Shown piece by piece: positions 6,444-14,013 of a DNA stretch of 20,204 bases. Under the pieces are notes generated by a model. It saw only the letters and a program-made list of their open reading frames with translations. It did not search any database and had not been told where the DNA came from. Every line of letters begins with the position of its first letter. Position 1 is the first letter of the stretch. Position numbers and translations under genes: made by a program. The DNA is from an uncultured Bacilli bacterium (GTDB lineage: Bacteria; Bacillota_I; Bacilli_A; RF39; UBA660). The DNA lies in the NCBI GenBank assembly GCA_934101625.1, contig CAKORV010000020.1, forward strand, positions 1-20,204, given 5' to 3'.

Positions 6444-8963
6444 ATGAAATGTTTAAACTGTGGAAAAGAGAATTTGGAAGGAAATAAATTTTGTATAGGA
6501 TGTGGTAGTCCTTTAAACAAAATTGAAAATCCAGTGAGTATGGTAAATGAGGGGAATACTACAAATAATGTAGATTCTCCTAAACCTAAAAATAAAAAGA
6601 AAATAGTTATAATAGTAGGAATAGTCATAATAATATTGATTATTTCTATAGTAGCTTACATACTACTTAATAAAAAAGAATATAATGGTGAGCAAAGTAG
6701 TATGGAAATGTTAACTTTATCAGGACCTACTGGTAAGATATTACCACAATTTATTGATGGGAGATACTCTGATAAATTGGTAAAGAATGAGAATGATGCT
6801 TTAGAATCTTTAAAAGATATTGAAGATAAAACTTGGTTAAATAATTATGAATTATCAGATATATTTAAATTTGTATCAAAGGAAGTAGTGAATGATATAA
6901 CTTTTTATAAATTCAAACAAGTTTATCAAGATATACCATTTTTATATCATAGTATAACTGTAAGTGTTGATAAAGATTATCATGTTTCAAGTTTTGGTGG
7001 ATGGTATTATAATCATAAAGTTCATGTTGAAACTACACCAAAGAAAACTAAAGATGAAATAAAAACAATTGCTAAAAATGTATTAGGTAAAAATGGTAAT
7101 ATTGTATCAAGTGAATTATATATTGAAGAAGACTCAGATCACAATTTATCATTGGTTTATGTAGTTAAAGGATATTCTGATGATAAAGCATTGGAAATTA
7201 TTATTGATGCAAATACTGGGGAAGTAGTAAGTGAAAGCGATTTAATTGATAATATATCAAGCACATATACTGGATTTGGTATTGATGGTATAACTCATAC
7301 AATTACTTTAGACGAAGATAAGGAATTATTGACAGGAAAAAGAATTTATAAATTTTATGATCCTGACAGATATATTTATGTAACTGATTATAGAGGTAAA
7401 GGTGAGATTTTATCAACATTGTTAAGCGGAGCAGGTAAAATAATTAAACCAATACCATTTCAAGGATATATTGATGGTGATATATATCTACATGATGAAG
7501 TTGATTCAACTTTCTTTAAAAATGCAGTAACAACGATGTCAAATTTTGAATTAATTTATGATTATTACAAAAACGTATTAGGAAGAAATTCATTTGATAA
7601 TAAAGGTGGAGATGTTGTTGTTAATTTGGGTGTTGTTAAATCTACAAAAACAGGAGAAGACTTAAATAATGCATTTTGGAGTTTTTTAACAGATCAAATG
7701 TACATAGGTGACTATAAAGGAAAAAGCTTTAGTGTTTCTTTAGATGTTTTGGCTCATGAATTTACTCATGGAGTTATAGGTAGTGTAGTAAATCTTGCGA
7801 CATCGCCTGTTGAAGGAAAAGAAGATGAAGCGTTTGAAACTGGATCATTAAGTGAAGGATATGCTGATGTATTAGGTTCATTAATTGAAGGAAAAAATTG
7901 GACAATCGCAGAAAATAATGAAGTATTAAGAAATTTAGCTGATCCTGAATCAATGAATAGACCAAGTGAAGTTCGTGGAGATTATTATTATCCAAATGAT
8001 TATGATGAAGAGGAAAGAATAGCAATGGCATCTCCAAAAGAATATAAAAATGTACAAAGTTATGATGGAGGCGGAAAACATCATAATGCTACTATTGTTG
8101 GATATGCAGCATATTTAATGTATGAATCAGGTGCATTTAAAAGTCGTGAAGAAATGGCTAAAGTATGGTATAATTCATTATTCTATTTAAATCAAAATGC
8201 TGGATTTGAGGATTGTGCTCAAGCAGTATTAAAGGCTGCTAAAGAATTGGGGTTAGGTGAATCATCAATTACAAAAATAACTAAAGCATTTATTGAAACT
8301 AATATGTTATCTGTATTAGCAGATATAGAAGGTGTTGTAACAAGTGCAGATACAGGTAGACCTTTATCAGGTGTAAAAGTAGTACTTTATAATTATGAAA
8401 CAGGAGAAATTGTTAAGAGTGTTAGGACAGATAAAAATGGAAAATTTAGTTTAACTACTATAAATTCAGATGTTTATAAAATTAAATTTTTAAAAGCTGG
8501 TTTTGATGAATATGAAAAAGTTTTATTACTTAAAGATGATATTGAAATGAATGTAAAACTTGGCCCTAAAAATAAAAAACAAACTGGATATACTCCTTGT
8601 AAAACAAATTGTGTAACACTTACAATTGAACAATTGGCACCTAATAATAACGGAAGTTTAGGTAAAGAAAAAATAACATTTAAAGTAGAAAAGGGTTCAA
8701 TATTAGGAGTTCAAACTTTTGTAGAAGAAATTAATAAAGAAATTGGAACTGATATGATAAAGTGGGATGGCAGTAATATTTACCTTAATATGTATGGTCA
8801 AGAAATTGAAGTTGGTGGTTGGTATTATAAAGGTACAGATGAAAAATTTGACTTTATGAAACCAATTTATGAAGATGCTACAATTGAGATGAAACTATTT
8901 GGAAGTCTGGGTAATGATGATTTGATGGATTTGGTTAAAGGTCTCACAAATTATAATAATTAA
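6444..8963 (+). CDS. Zinc-ribbon, membrane-anchored M4 (thermolysin-like) metalloprotease
   Basis: 839 aa. Order: zinc ribbon C3/C6/C17/C20; TM helix about 54-75; FTP/PepSY-like propeptide region about 100-270; M4 catalytic domain about 275-610; carboxypeptidase-regulatory-like beta domain from about 626 (IEGVVTSADTGRPLSGVKV); and a C-terminal segment resembling an InlB-type repeat (GGWYYKG...FDFMKPIYEDATIEMKL). The active site looks intact: H438-E439-F-T-H442, third zinc ligand E471 in SEGYADVLG, and H546 in KHHNATIVGYAAYL, aligning with the thermolysin catalytic histidine. M4 enzymes are normally secreted from a signal peptide; here the enzyme is tethered outside the cell while its ribbon stays inside. 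It is the last gene of the operon. The spacing between the HExxH motif and E471 is about nine residues longer than in thermolysin. Confidence 0.88.
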   Translation: MKCLNCGKENLEGNKFCIGCGSPLNKIENPVSMVNEGNTTNNVDSPKPKNKKKIVIIVGIVIIILIISIVAYILLNKKEYNGEQSSMEMLTLSGPTGKILPQFIDGRYSDKLVKNENDALESLKDIEDKTWLNNYELSDIFKFVSKEVVNDITFYKFKQVYQDIPFLYHSITVSVDKDYHVSSFGGWYYNHKVHVETTPKKTKDEIKTIAKNVLGKNGNIVSSELYIEEDSDHNLSLVYVVKGYSDDKALEIIIDANTGEVVSESDLIDNISSTYTGFGIDGITHTITLDEDKELLTGKRIYKFYDPDRYIYVTDYRGKGEILSTLLSGAGKIIKPIPFQGYIDGDIYLHDEVDSTFFKNAVTTMSNFELIYDYYKNVLGRNSFDNKGGDVVVNLGVVKSTKTGEDLNNAFWSFLTDQMYIGDYKGKSFSVSLDVLAHEFTHGVIGSVVNLATSPVEGKEDEAFETGSLSEGYADVLGSLIEGKNWTIAENNEVLRNLADPESMNRPSEVRGDYYYPNDYDEEERIAMASPKEYKNVQSYDGGGKHHNATIVGYAAYLMYESGAFKSREEMAKVWYNSLFYLNQNAGFEDCAQAVLKAAKELGLGESSITKITKAFIETNMLSVLADIEGVVTSADTGRPLSGVKVVLYNYETGEIVKSVRTDKNGKFSLTTINSDVYKIKFLKAGFDEYEKVLLLKDDIEMNVKLGPKNKKQTGYTPCKTNCVTLTIEQLAPNNNGSLGKEKITFKVEKGSILGVQTFVEEINKEIGTDMIKWDGSNIYLNMYGQEIEVGGWYYKGTDEKFDFMKPIYEDATIEMKLFGSLGNDDLMDLVKGLTNYNN

Positions 8964-8970
8964 ATATAAG

Positions 8971-9004
8971 TCACTTACATATAATTATGTAGGTGATTTA
9001 TTTT
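8971..9004 (+). terminator. Terminator-like hairpin that also hides the next ribosome-binding site
   Basis: TCACTTACATA (8971-8981) pairs with TATGTAGGTGA (8986-8996): 11 bp including one G-T pair, loop TAAT, then TTTATTTT. The 3' arm contains AGGTGA (8991-8996), which is the Shine-Dalgarno site of the TTG start at 9003. The same hairpin can therefore end the protease transcript and block translation of the next gene. Confidence 0.75.
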
Positions 9005-9827
9005 GAAAAAATATTTTGAATATATTGGACTGATTGCACTTACTTTATTTAGTTTCTATTATACTGACAAAGTTACTAAAATTATGAATAGTAAAGATCC
9101 TGTAATGATAAGTATAAAAGAATATAAAGATAAAACTAAAGAATCATGTAAAGAAGGATATTATACTAATGATGGAGTAATATTAGGTGTAAATGGTAAA
9201 ATAGTAGATGTAAATGAATCTTATTCTAATATGGTTTCAAAAGGATATGATGAAGAATTAATGGTATTTGAAGAAGTATTATGTAAAGTTAATAAAGAGG
9301 ATAATTTAGGAAATTACATTATAAAGGGTAATGAAGTAAAAAATAGTGTTAGTTTATTTATTGAAATAAAAGATTTAAATTATATAGATGATATAATTTC
9401 TATAAGTAAAAATCAAAATATTAAACTTAATATATTGGTTAATGGAAGAATATTAGAAAATAATAAAGAAAAATTTGAGAATATTTATAAAGAGGGAATA
9501 GATATAATTTATAATGGTAATACAATAGAAGATATTGAAAAATATGTAAATATTATGAAGTCGATTAGTAATGATAAAAGATTATTATGTGTAAGTTATA
9601 ATAATATAGATAATTTGGATATTTGTAAATCAAAAAAAATAAATACTATTAAGACAAATTATGTATTTGATAAGTCAATTTATAATAATACTAAAACTAA
9701 TTTAGAAAAGGGTGCATTCTATATATATAAAGAAAATAGTCAGTTATTAAATGAATTTAATACTATAATAAATCATATTAAAGGTAAGAACATTGATATT
9801 ATTAGCGCAATAGAAATGATAAAATAG
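9003..9827 (+). CDS. Polysaccharide-deacetylase-like exported protein, probably inactive
   Basis: 274 aa. Starts at TTG 9003, chosen because AGGTGA lies 6 nt upstream and MKKYFEYIGLIALTLFSFYY gives an immediate N-terminal anchor or signal. Order: membrane segment; a short domain (about 25-100) with C49 and C93; then an alternating strand/helix region (VSLFIEIKDLNYIDDIISISKNQNIKLNILVNG, then IDIIYNGNT) that resembles the NodB/polysaccharide-deacetylase fold. The NodB catalytic TFDDG motif and the H-x3-H zinc pair are missing, so catalysis is unlikely. The deacetylase relationship is an impression from strand pattern, not from conserved residues. It may be cotranscribed with the protease by read-through of the hairpin before it; no separate promoter was recognised. 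Confidence 0.6.
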   Translation: MKKYFEYIGLIALTLFSFYYTDKVTKIMNSKDPVMISIKEYKDKTKESCKEGYYTNDGVILGVNGKIVDVNESYSNMVSKGYDEELMVFEEVLCKVNKEDNLGNYIIKGNEVKNSVSLFIEIKDLNYIDDIISISKNQNIKLNILVNGRILENNKEKFENIYKEGIDIIYNGNTIEDIEKYVNIMKSISNDKRLLCVSYNNIDNLDICKSKKINTIKTNYVFDKSIYNNTKTNLEKGAFYIYKENSQLLNEFNTIINHIKGKNIDIISAIEMIK

Positions 9828-9851
9828 TAAAAATGTACTAAATTAATTACA

Positions 9852-9888
9852 AATATTAGTCGAAATATGTTGACTAATATTGTTTTTT
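9852..9888 (+). terminator. Terminator after the deacetylase-like gene
   Basis: A perfect 10-bp stem (AATATTAGTC 9852-9861 with GACTAATATT 9872-9881) followed by G and six Ts. Its 3' arm contributes the -35 box of the next promoter. Confidence 0.8.
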
Positions 9889-9898
9889 GGTGTATAAT
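9870..9898 (+). promoter_or_regulatory. Promoter of the coiled-coil/Cys-repeat operon
   Basis: TTGACT (9870-9875), exactly 17 bp, consensus TATAAT (9893-9898). It lies within and just after the preceding terminator. Confidence 0.8.
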
Positions 9899-9930
9899 CT
9901 AGTCATGAAATTCACAAAGGGGGTATATTT

Positions 9931-11355
9931 ATGAATAGTGAATTATTAAAAAAACTTGTAGAAATTTCAAAAGATAACAAAAAAAGAATAGATGAATTAA
10001 AAGGAGAATATGCAGAACTTACTGATATTGAAAGAAAGCAAACTTCTAAAGATTTAAGAAGAATTAAAGAAATTAGAAGTGAATTAGTAAGACTTAATAG
10101 TTTAAATAATGAACTTGATGAAGATTTAAAATATGTTAAGGGAGTAACTAATAAGTTAAAGAACTTTAAAAAAGGTTTAAATGAACAACCTGATCCTTTA
10201 AAGAAAGAATTACTAGAAGAAAAAGTTGAAGAGTTAGAAACTGAGTTAAAGAGTTTTGCAGAAGGTTTAGAAGAAAAATATAGTGTTCTTGTTAAAGATT
10301 ATGATGAAAATAAAGAAAGACAAGAAAATTCAAATAAAGATAAAGAAGACAATGAAGAATCTAAAGATGAAAAGAAAAAGCCTAAAAAGAGTAAAAAAGC
10401 AATTGCAGCTTTAGCAATACTTGCAGCTTTAGGTGTAGGTACTACTGGTTATGCATTAGGAAAAGGAATTATAAATCCTAATTTTGCTAAAACTTCTATG
10501 TCTGATGCTAAATTAGCTAATCAAAATGAAAAAGCAGCTGATAAACCAGTTGATACTAATAGTACATCTAGCACATCTTCAAGTAGTGAAATAACTAGAC
10601 AAGAAGTTGTTGAAAGAATGACATTTGAAGAAGAACAAAAATCTAATTTAGAATTCACTGACATAAATGATGAAGAACAAGTAGAAAAAAGAGCATATGA
10701 AGTAATTCAATATTTAGATGAAAATATTGAAGGACATGATTATACTGTTGATGAAGTTTGTAATATAATCAAATGGGTTAATGGTGGTAATGTTGAAACT
10801 CCAACATTTGATGATGCTTTATTTGCAATAAGTAGAATTGAAGATATAATGAATAAAGAAAATCAAGAAGAAGTAAAAAATACTTTTGATGTAAGTAAAT
10901 TATATATAGATGGTTCTAAAGGACAAAAGTTAGCAGGTCAAATTTATGAATCTAAAAAAGAACTTAAAGAAACAAAAGGAACAGAAGAGTTCCAAGCTAA
11001 GGCTGATAAGTTTGCTAAATTAATCATAAATTCATGGCTATTAAATGGTACTAACAATGTACAAAGTGCTTTCTCACTTGAAAAAGGTGGTATGAAAACA
11101 TTTGTAGATGTATATTTCTTAAATACTTATGCATATATAGATGTACCAGTTAATGTTAGCGTAACAGTTGCAGATAGAACAACAGAATATAATTTAGATG
11201 ATGTAGCAGTTTTACTAAATCAACCAGCATTTTGTGATGAAAATGGTACAATTGATGAAACAGTAATGGATAAATTTTCATCAGATTTAAATGATATGGT
11301 TGAAGAAGCAGTAGCTGTAAAAGAAAATACAAATAGTGGTTTGACACTAAAATAG
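9931..11355 (+). CDS. Coiled-coil, single-pass membrane protein of unknown function
   Basis: 474 aa. Residues about 3-135 are strongly charged heptad-like sequence (coiled coil, cytoplasmic). A Lys/Glu-rich linker ends in KKKPKKSKK, followed by one membrane helix at about 157-178 (AIAALAILAALGVGTTGYAL). Next comes a Ser/Thr-rich spacer and an extracytoplasmic helical domain (about 225-474), without cysteines in its core apart from isolated ones. Basic residues before the helix put the N-terminus inside. AAAGGGGG precedes ATG 9931. The next gene, also single-pass with a large exterior, begins 17 nt downstream, so the two probably act together at the envelope. I do not recognise the family; no enzyme motif is seen. 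Confidence 0.75.
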   Translation: MNSELLKKLVEISKDNKKRIDELKGEYAELTDIERKQTSKDLRRIKEIRSELVRLNSLNNELDEDLKYVKGVTNKLKNFKKGLNEQPDPLKKELLEEKVEELETELKSFAEGLEEKYSVLVKDYDENKERQENSNKDKEDNEESKDEKKKPKKSKKAIAALAILAALGVGTTGYALGKGIINPNFAKTSMSDAKLANQNEKAADKPVDTNSTSSTSSSSEITRQEVVERMTFEEEQKSNLEFTDINDEEQVEKRAYEVIQYLDENIEGHDYTVDEVCNIIKWVNGGNVETPTFDDALFAISRIEDIMNKENQEEVKNTFDVSKLYIDGSKGQKLAGQIYESKKELKETKGTEEFQAKADKFAKLIINSWLLNGTNNVQSAFSLEKGGMKTFVDVYFLNTYAYIDVPVNVSVTVADRTTEYNLDDVAVLLNQPAFCDENGTIDETVMDKFSSDLNDMVEEAVAVKENTNSGLTLK

Positions 11356-11372
11356 GTTAGGGGGAATTAATT

Positions 11373-13214
11373 ATGTATAATACAGAAAAAAATCCAGGAT
11401 TTAATGTTAAAGATGTAATAATTAAAGCTATATTCTTAGTATTATTTATATTATTATTAGTTTGGTTATTTCCAAAAGTTCCAAATATGAAACCATTCTA
11501 TAGTAATGTATTTAGAGAAAATATTAAATATATGCAAGAAGCAGCTGAAAGTTATTATACAACTGAAAGATTACCTAAAAATGTAGGTGATACAGCAGAA
11601 ATGACTTTACAAGATATGATTGATAAAAACTTGATTTTACCTTTTGTAGATGAAGATGGTAATTCATGTGATACTAAAGAATCATATGTAGAGGTTAAGA
11701 AAAATAAGAATGATTATACTTTAAAAGTTAATCTAGTATGTCCTAATGAAGAAAACTATGTTGATAAAATTTTAGGATGTTATCAATATTGTGAAGGAGA
11801 TAATTGTAAAGAAGAAAATAAACCAGTAACTGCTATTGAATATCAATTCAAGCAAACTGGTTCAAAGGATGTAAGTTATTACACTTGTCCAGATGGTGGA
11901 ACTTTAACTAATGGTATATGTAATATTTATACAACAGATACTTATAAAGCAACAGTAACTACTACTAAAGGTAATGAATATTGTCCAAATGGTGGAGAAC
12001 TTAAAGATGGTGTTTGTTACAAGGTAGAAACAACTAGTTATGATGCAACAGAAGGTCAAGGTAAATACTATTGTCCAAATGGTGGTATTTTAAACGGAAC
12101 TAAATGTTATGTTAATAATAGTACTAGTTATGAAGCAGCAGAAAAATTAAGTTGTCCAAATGGAGGTTCACTAGTAGGAAATAAGTGTGTTATTGAAGGT
12201 TCAGGAGATTCAAGTTATGCAGCTTCAGTAAGATATAGTTGTCCAAATGGTGGAGATTTAAGTGGAACTAAATGTATTATTACAAGTCAAGGAAGTTCAT
12301 CATCATATGCAGCTTCAGTAAGATATACTTGTCCAAATGGTGGAAGCCTAAGTGGTACAAAATGTATAACTTCATCAGGAACAAGTGGTTCAAGTTATGC
12401 AGCAACTAAGTCAACTACTAAACAAACTTTAAGTGGTCAATATACAACAAAACCATCAGGATATACTTGTAGTACAACAAGGGTTAAAACATGTTCAACA
12501 TGTACAACTTATAAAACAGTTTATACATCTTGTTATAAATATACAACAACTTATACTTGCCCAAAAGGTGGTTCATTAAGAGGAACAACATGTTATATAA
12601 GTGGAACAAGTGGTTCAAGTTATACAGCAAGTAAAAGTTATTATTGTCCAAATGGAGGAAGCTTAAGTGGATCAACTTGTTATGTAAAAGGTGAAACATC
12701 TTCATCAAGTTATACAGCAAGTAAAAGTTATTATTGTCCAAATGGAGGAAGTTTAAGTGGAACAACATGTTATGTAAGTGGAAGTGGTAATGAAAGTTAT
12801 ACTCCAAGTAGAAATTATACTTGTCCATATGGAGGAAAACTAAGTGGTACAAAATGTATTGTTGAAGAATCAACAACATATGATGCAACTAAATCTCAAG
12901 GAGAGAAGTATTGTCCAAATGGAGGAAGTTTAAGTGGAGATAAATGTATTGTAACTAAAACAAATAGTTATAAAGCATCTGTATCAGATGGTACAAGTGT
13001 TAAGACTTGTCCAAATGGAGGAACTTTAAAAGATGATGGATTATGTTATGTAAATAAATTATCTAAGTCTTATAAAGCAACATTAAATACAAAAAAACAA
13101 TATTATACAAATTATAAATGGTCTAGAGAAGAATCTATTCCTGGATGGACTAGAACAGGTGAGACTAGAACTGTAACTGTAGAAAATACTACAACAACTA
13201 ACAAACAAAAATAG
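11373..13214 (+). CDS. Surface protein: pilin-like N-terminus plus twelve Cys-rich CPNGG repeats
   Basis: 613 aa. A short cytoplasmic start is followed by a membrane helix at about 16-33. A globular stretch comes next (about 40-150; SYYTTERLPKNVGDT, then LPFVDEDGNSCDTKESYVEV), resembling the head of pilin-like proteins seen in Bacillota. Residues about 169-575 hold twelve tandem units of ~28-30 residues built on Y-x-CPNGG-x-L-x-G-x-x-C-(Y/I)-V, each with two cysteines about ten residues apart that could form a local disulfide. Unit six is followed by an irregular Cys/Thr-rich insert (about 345-390). AGGGGG lies before ATG 11373. Adhesion or a wall-spanning stalk is plausible; the function is not known to me. 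A terminator begins at its stop. Confidence 0.78.
   Translation: MYNTEKNPGFNVKDVIIKAIFLVLFILLLVWLFPKVPNMKPFYSNVFRENIKYMQEAAESYYTTERLPKNVGDTAEMTLQDMIDKNLILPFVDEDGNSCDTKESYVEVKKNKNDYTLKVNLVCPNEENYVDKILGCYQYCEGDNCKEENKPVTAIEYQFKQTGSKDVSYYTCPDGGTLTNGICNIYTTDTYKATVTTTKGNEYCPNGGELKDGVCYKVETTSYDATEGQGKYYCPNGGILNGTKCYVNNSTSYEAAEKLSCPNGGSLVGNKCVIEGSGDSSYAASVRYSCPNGGDLSGTKCIITSQGSSSSYAASVRYTCPNGGSLSGTKCITSSGTSGSSYAATKSTTKQTLSGQYTTKPSGYTCSTTRVKTCSTCTTYKTVYTSCYKYTTTYTCPKGGSLRGTTCYISGTSGSSYTASKSYYCPNGGSLSGSTCYVKGETSSSSYTASKSYYCPNGGSLSGTTCYVSGSGNESYTPSRNYTCPYGGKLSGTKCIVEESTTYDATKSQGEKYCPNGGSLSGDKCIVTKTNSYKASVSDGTSVKTCPNGGTLKDDGLCYVNKLSKSYKATLNTKKQYYTNYKWSREESIPGWTRTGETRTVTVENTTTTNKQK
11877..13098 (+). repeat. 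Tandem ~84-90 bp coding repeats (CPNGG units)
   Basis: Twelve units inside the Cys-rich gene. Units 8 and 9 are nearly identical at DNA level and start exactly 90 bp apart (around 12615 and 12705). Such similarity favours gain or loss of units by slippage or recombination. Confidence 0.85.
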
Positions 13215-13238
13215 ATTATGATTATTCATAATCTTTTT
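13214..13238 (+). terminator. Terminator of the coiled-coil/Cys-repeat operon
   Basis: GATTATG (13214-13220) pairs with CATAATC (13227-13233), 6-nt loop, then five Ts. The stem begins at the last base of the stop codon. Confidence 0.75.
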
Positions 13239-13259
13239 GTATATTATTTAATACAGTTA

Positions 13260-13288
13260 TTGACAAAATGTATTTTATGTGATACAAT
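13260..13288 (+). promoter_or_regulatory. Promoter of small exported protein gene A
   Basis: TTGACA (13260-13265), 17 bp, TACAAT (13283-13288). Nearly identical to the promoter at 14760. Confidence 0.85.
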
Positions 13289-13305
13289 TATATCAGTTTA
13301 AGGGG
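13260..13305 (+). repeat. 46-bp promoter/ribosome-site repeat, copy A
   Basis: 43 of 46 bases match 14760-14805, exactly 1500 bp away in direct orientation. It covers the -35, -10 and AGGGG site, showing that the two downstream genes are duplicates. Confidence 0.88.
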
Positions 13306-13314
13306 GAATAGGAA

Positions 13315-13704
13315 ATGAATAATTTAGAAGAAAAAAAGGAAGGAATTTTTACAAAAAGATTTAATATAAGTCTTGCTGCATTATCTTTAGCAGGTGTTCT
13401 AGCTGTAGGTGGAGCAACTGTACATAAGAATGTGGATCATTTAAATAGTAAATGTCCATTTGCATTCATATATGGAGATAAAATAGTTGAACATCAAGTT
13501 AATGAAATAAAGGAAGAACATCCTGATTTATTAACTAAAGCAACATATAAAGCACCAGTTGGATATGTATTAGGTAAATATGGTACATGTTATCAAGAAA
13601 CAATTGATGGAAAAACATATGCTTATGCTGAAGAAATAAAAGAAGATCCTAGTAAGTTAAGTGAATTAGAATTAACTGAACAAGTAAGAAAATTATATAA
13701 ATAA
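13315..13704 (+). CDS. Small membrane-anchored or exported protein A (unknown)
   Basis: 129 aa. After a short charged N-terminus there is one membrane segment (about 18-35, LSLAALSLAGVL-like), then an exterior domain starting HLNSKCPFAFIYGDKIVEHQVNEIKEE. Cysteines at C47 and in KYGTCYQE may pair. The signature HLN-x-KCP-x-A/F-x2-YGD-x-(I/V)-x-EH-x2-NE is shared with the product of the gene at 14853, and both end in a similar motif (EQVRKLYK and EQVKSLYR). AGGGGG (13301-13306) lies 8 nt before the ATG. It is monocistronic, with a strong promoter and its own terminator. No known family was recognised. Confidence 0.75.
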   Translation: MNNLEEKKEGIFTKRFNISLAALSLAGVLAVGGATVHKNVDHLNSKCPFAFIYGDKIVEHQVNEIKEEHPDLLTKATYKAPVGYVLGKYGTCYQETIDGKTYAYAEEIKEDPSKLSELELTEQVRKLYK

Positions 13705-13707
13705 ATT

Positions 13708-13742
13708 AAAATACTATAGCATAAAATTGCTATAGTATTTTT
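13708..13742 (+). terminator. Terminator of gene A
   Basis: A perfect 14-bp stem (AAAATACTATAGCA 13708-13721 with TGCTATAGTATTTT 13728-13741), loop TAAAAT, ending in Ts. The A-rich 5' arm could also act on the minus strand. Confidence 0.88.
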
Positions 13743-13765
13743 AAACAAAACTGATACAAAAAAAC

Positions 13766-13794
13766 TTTACAGGATAAAAAAGATATGGTATCAT
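13766..13794 (+). promoter_or_regulatory. Promoter of small RNA unit 1
   Basis: TTTACA (13766-13771), 17 bp, TATCAT (13789-13794), with a TGG extended -10 (ATGG just before the -10). Shared in design with 13903 and 14638. Confidence 0.72.
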
Positions 13795-13800
13795 TAGTAC

Positions 13801-13875
13801 ATAAATTAATTAACGGACACAAGCATGTCTCGATATTTATTATCCAGGACACATGTGGGGTTAATTAATTTTTTT
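13801..13875 (+). ncRNA. Small structured RNA unit, copy 1 (unrecognised family)
   Basis: About 75 nt from the predicted start to the end of the U-tract. The outer stem is AATTAATTAAC (13804-13814) with GTTAATTAATT (13860-13870), followed by more Ts. Inside are a CAC/GTG pairing, a TGTC/GACA pairing and an apical GATA/TATC hairpin. The two other copies change paired bases together (CAC/GTG here, CGC/GCG in copy 2), which supports the fold. No reading frame with a ribosome site is present and the unit is followed by another promoter, so it looks like a free-standing RNA rather than a riboswitch. I recognise no known RNA family. Confidence 0.75.
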
Positions 13876-13902
13876 ATTTATAAAATTTTTGATTTGAAAA
13901 AC

Positions 13903-13931
13903 TTTACAAGGTGAAAAAGGTATGGTATTAT
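13903..13931 (+). promoter_or_regulatory. Promoter of small RNA unit 2
   Basis: TTTACA (13903-13908), 17 bp, TATTAT (13926-13931), preceded by ATGG as in unit 1. Confidence 0.72.
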
Positions 13932-13937
13932 TAATAC

Positions 13938-14013
13938 ATAAATTAATTAACGCACGCAAATATGCCCCGATATTTATTATCCAGGGTTGACGCGGGGTTA
14001 ATTAATTTTTTTT
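13938..14013 (+). ncRNA. Small structured RNA unit, copy 2 (most diverged)
   Basis: Same layout as copy 1 at a 137-bp offset. The outer stem AATTAATTAAC (13941-13951) with GTTAATTAATT (13997-14007) runs into eight Ts (14006-14013). The interior differs from copies 1 and 3 in a paired fashion: CGC with GCG replaces CAC with GTG, and GCC with GGT replaces GTC with GAC. The apical GATATTTATTATC loop is unchanged. Its terminator overlaps the 3' end of the minus-strand gene (stop at 13998-14000), so the two transcripts converge and overlap. Confidence 0.75.

Noticed and set aside
12484..12888. 134-codon minus-strand open frame inside the Cys-repeat gene
   Set aside because: It is the antisense shadow of the repeats, rich in His/Leu/Phe as expected from the complement, with no ribosome site.
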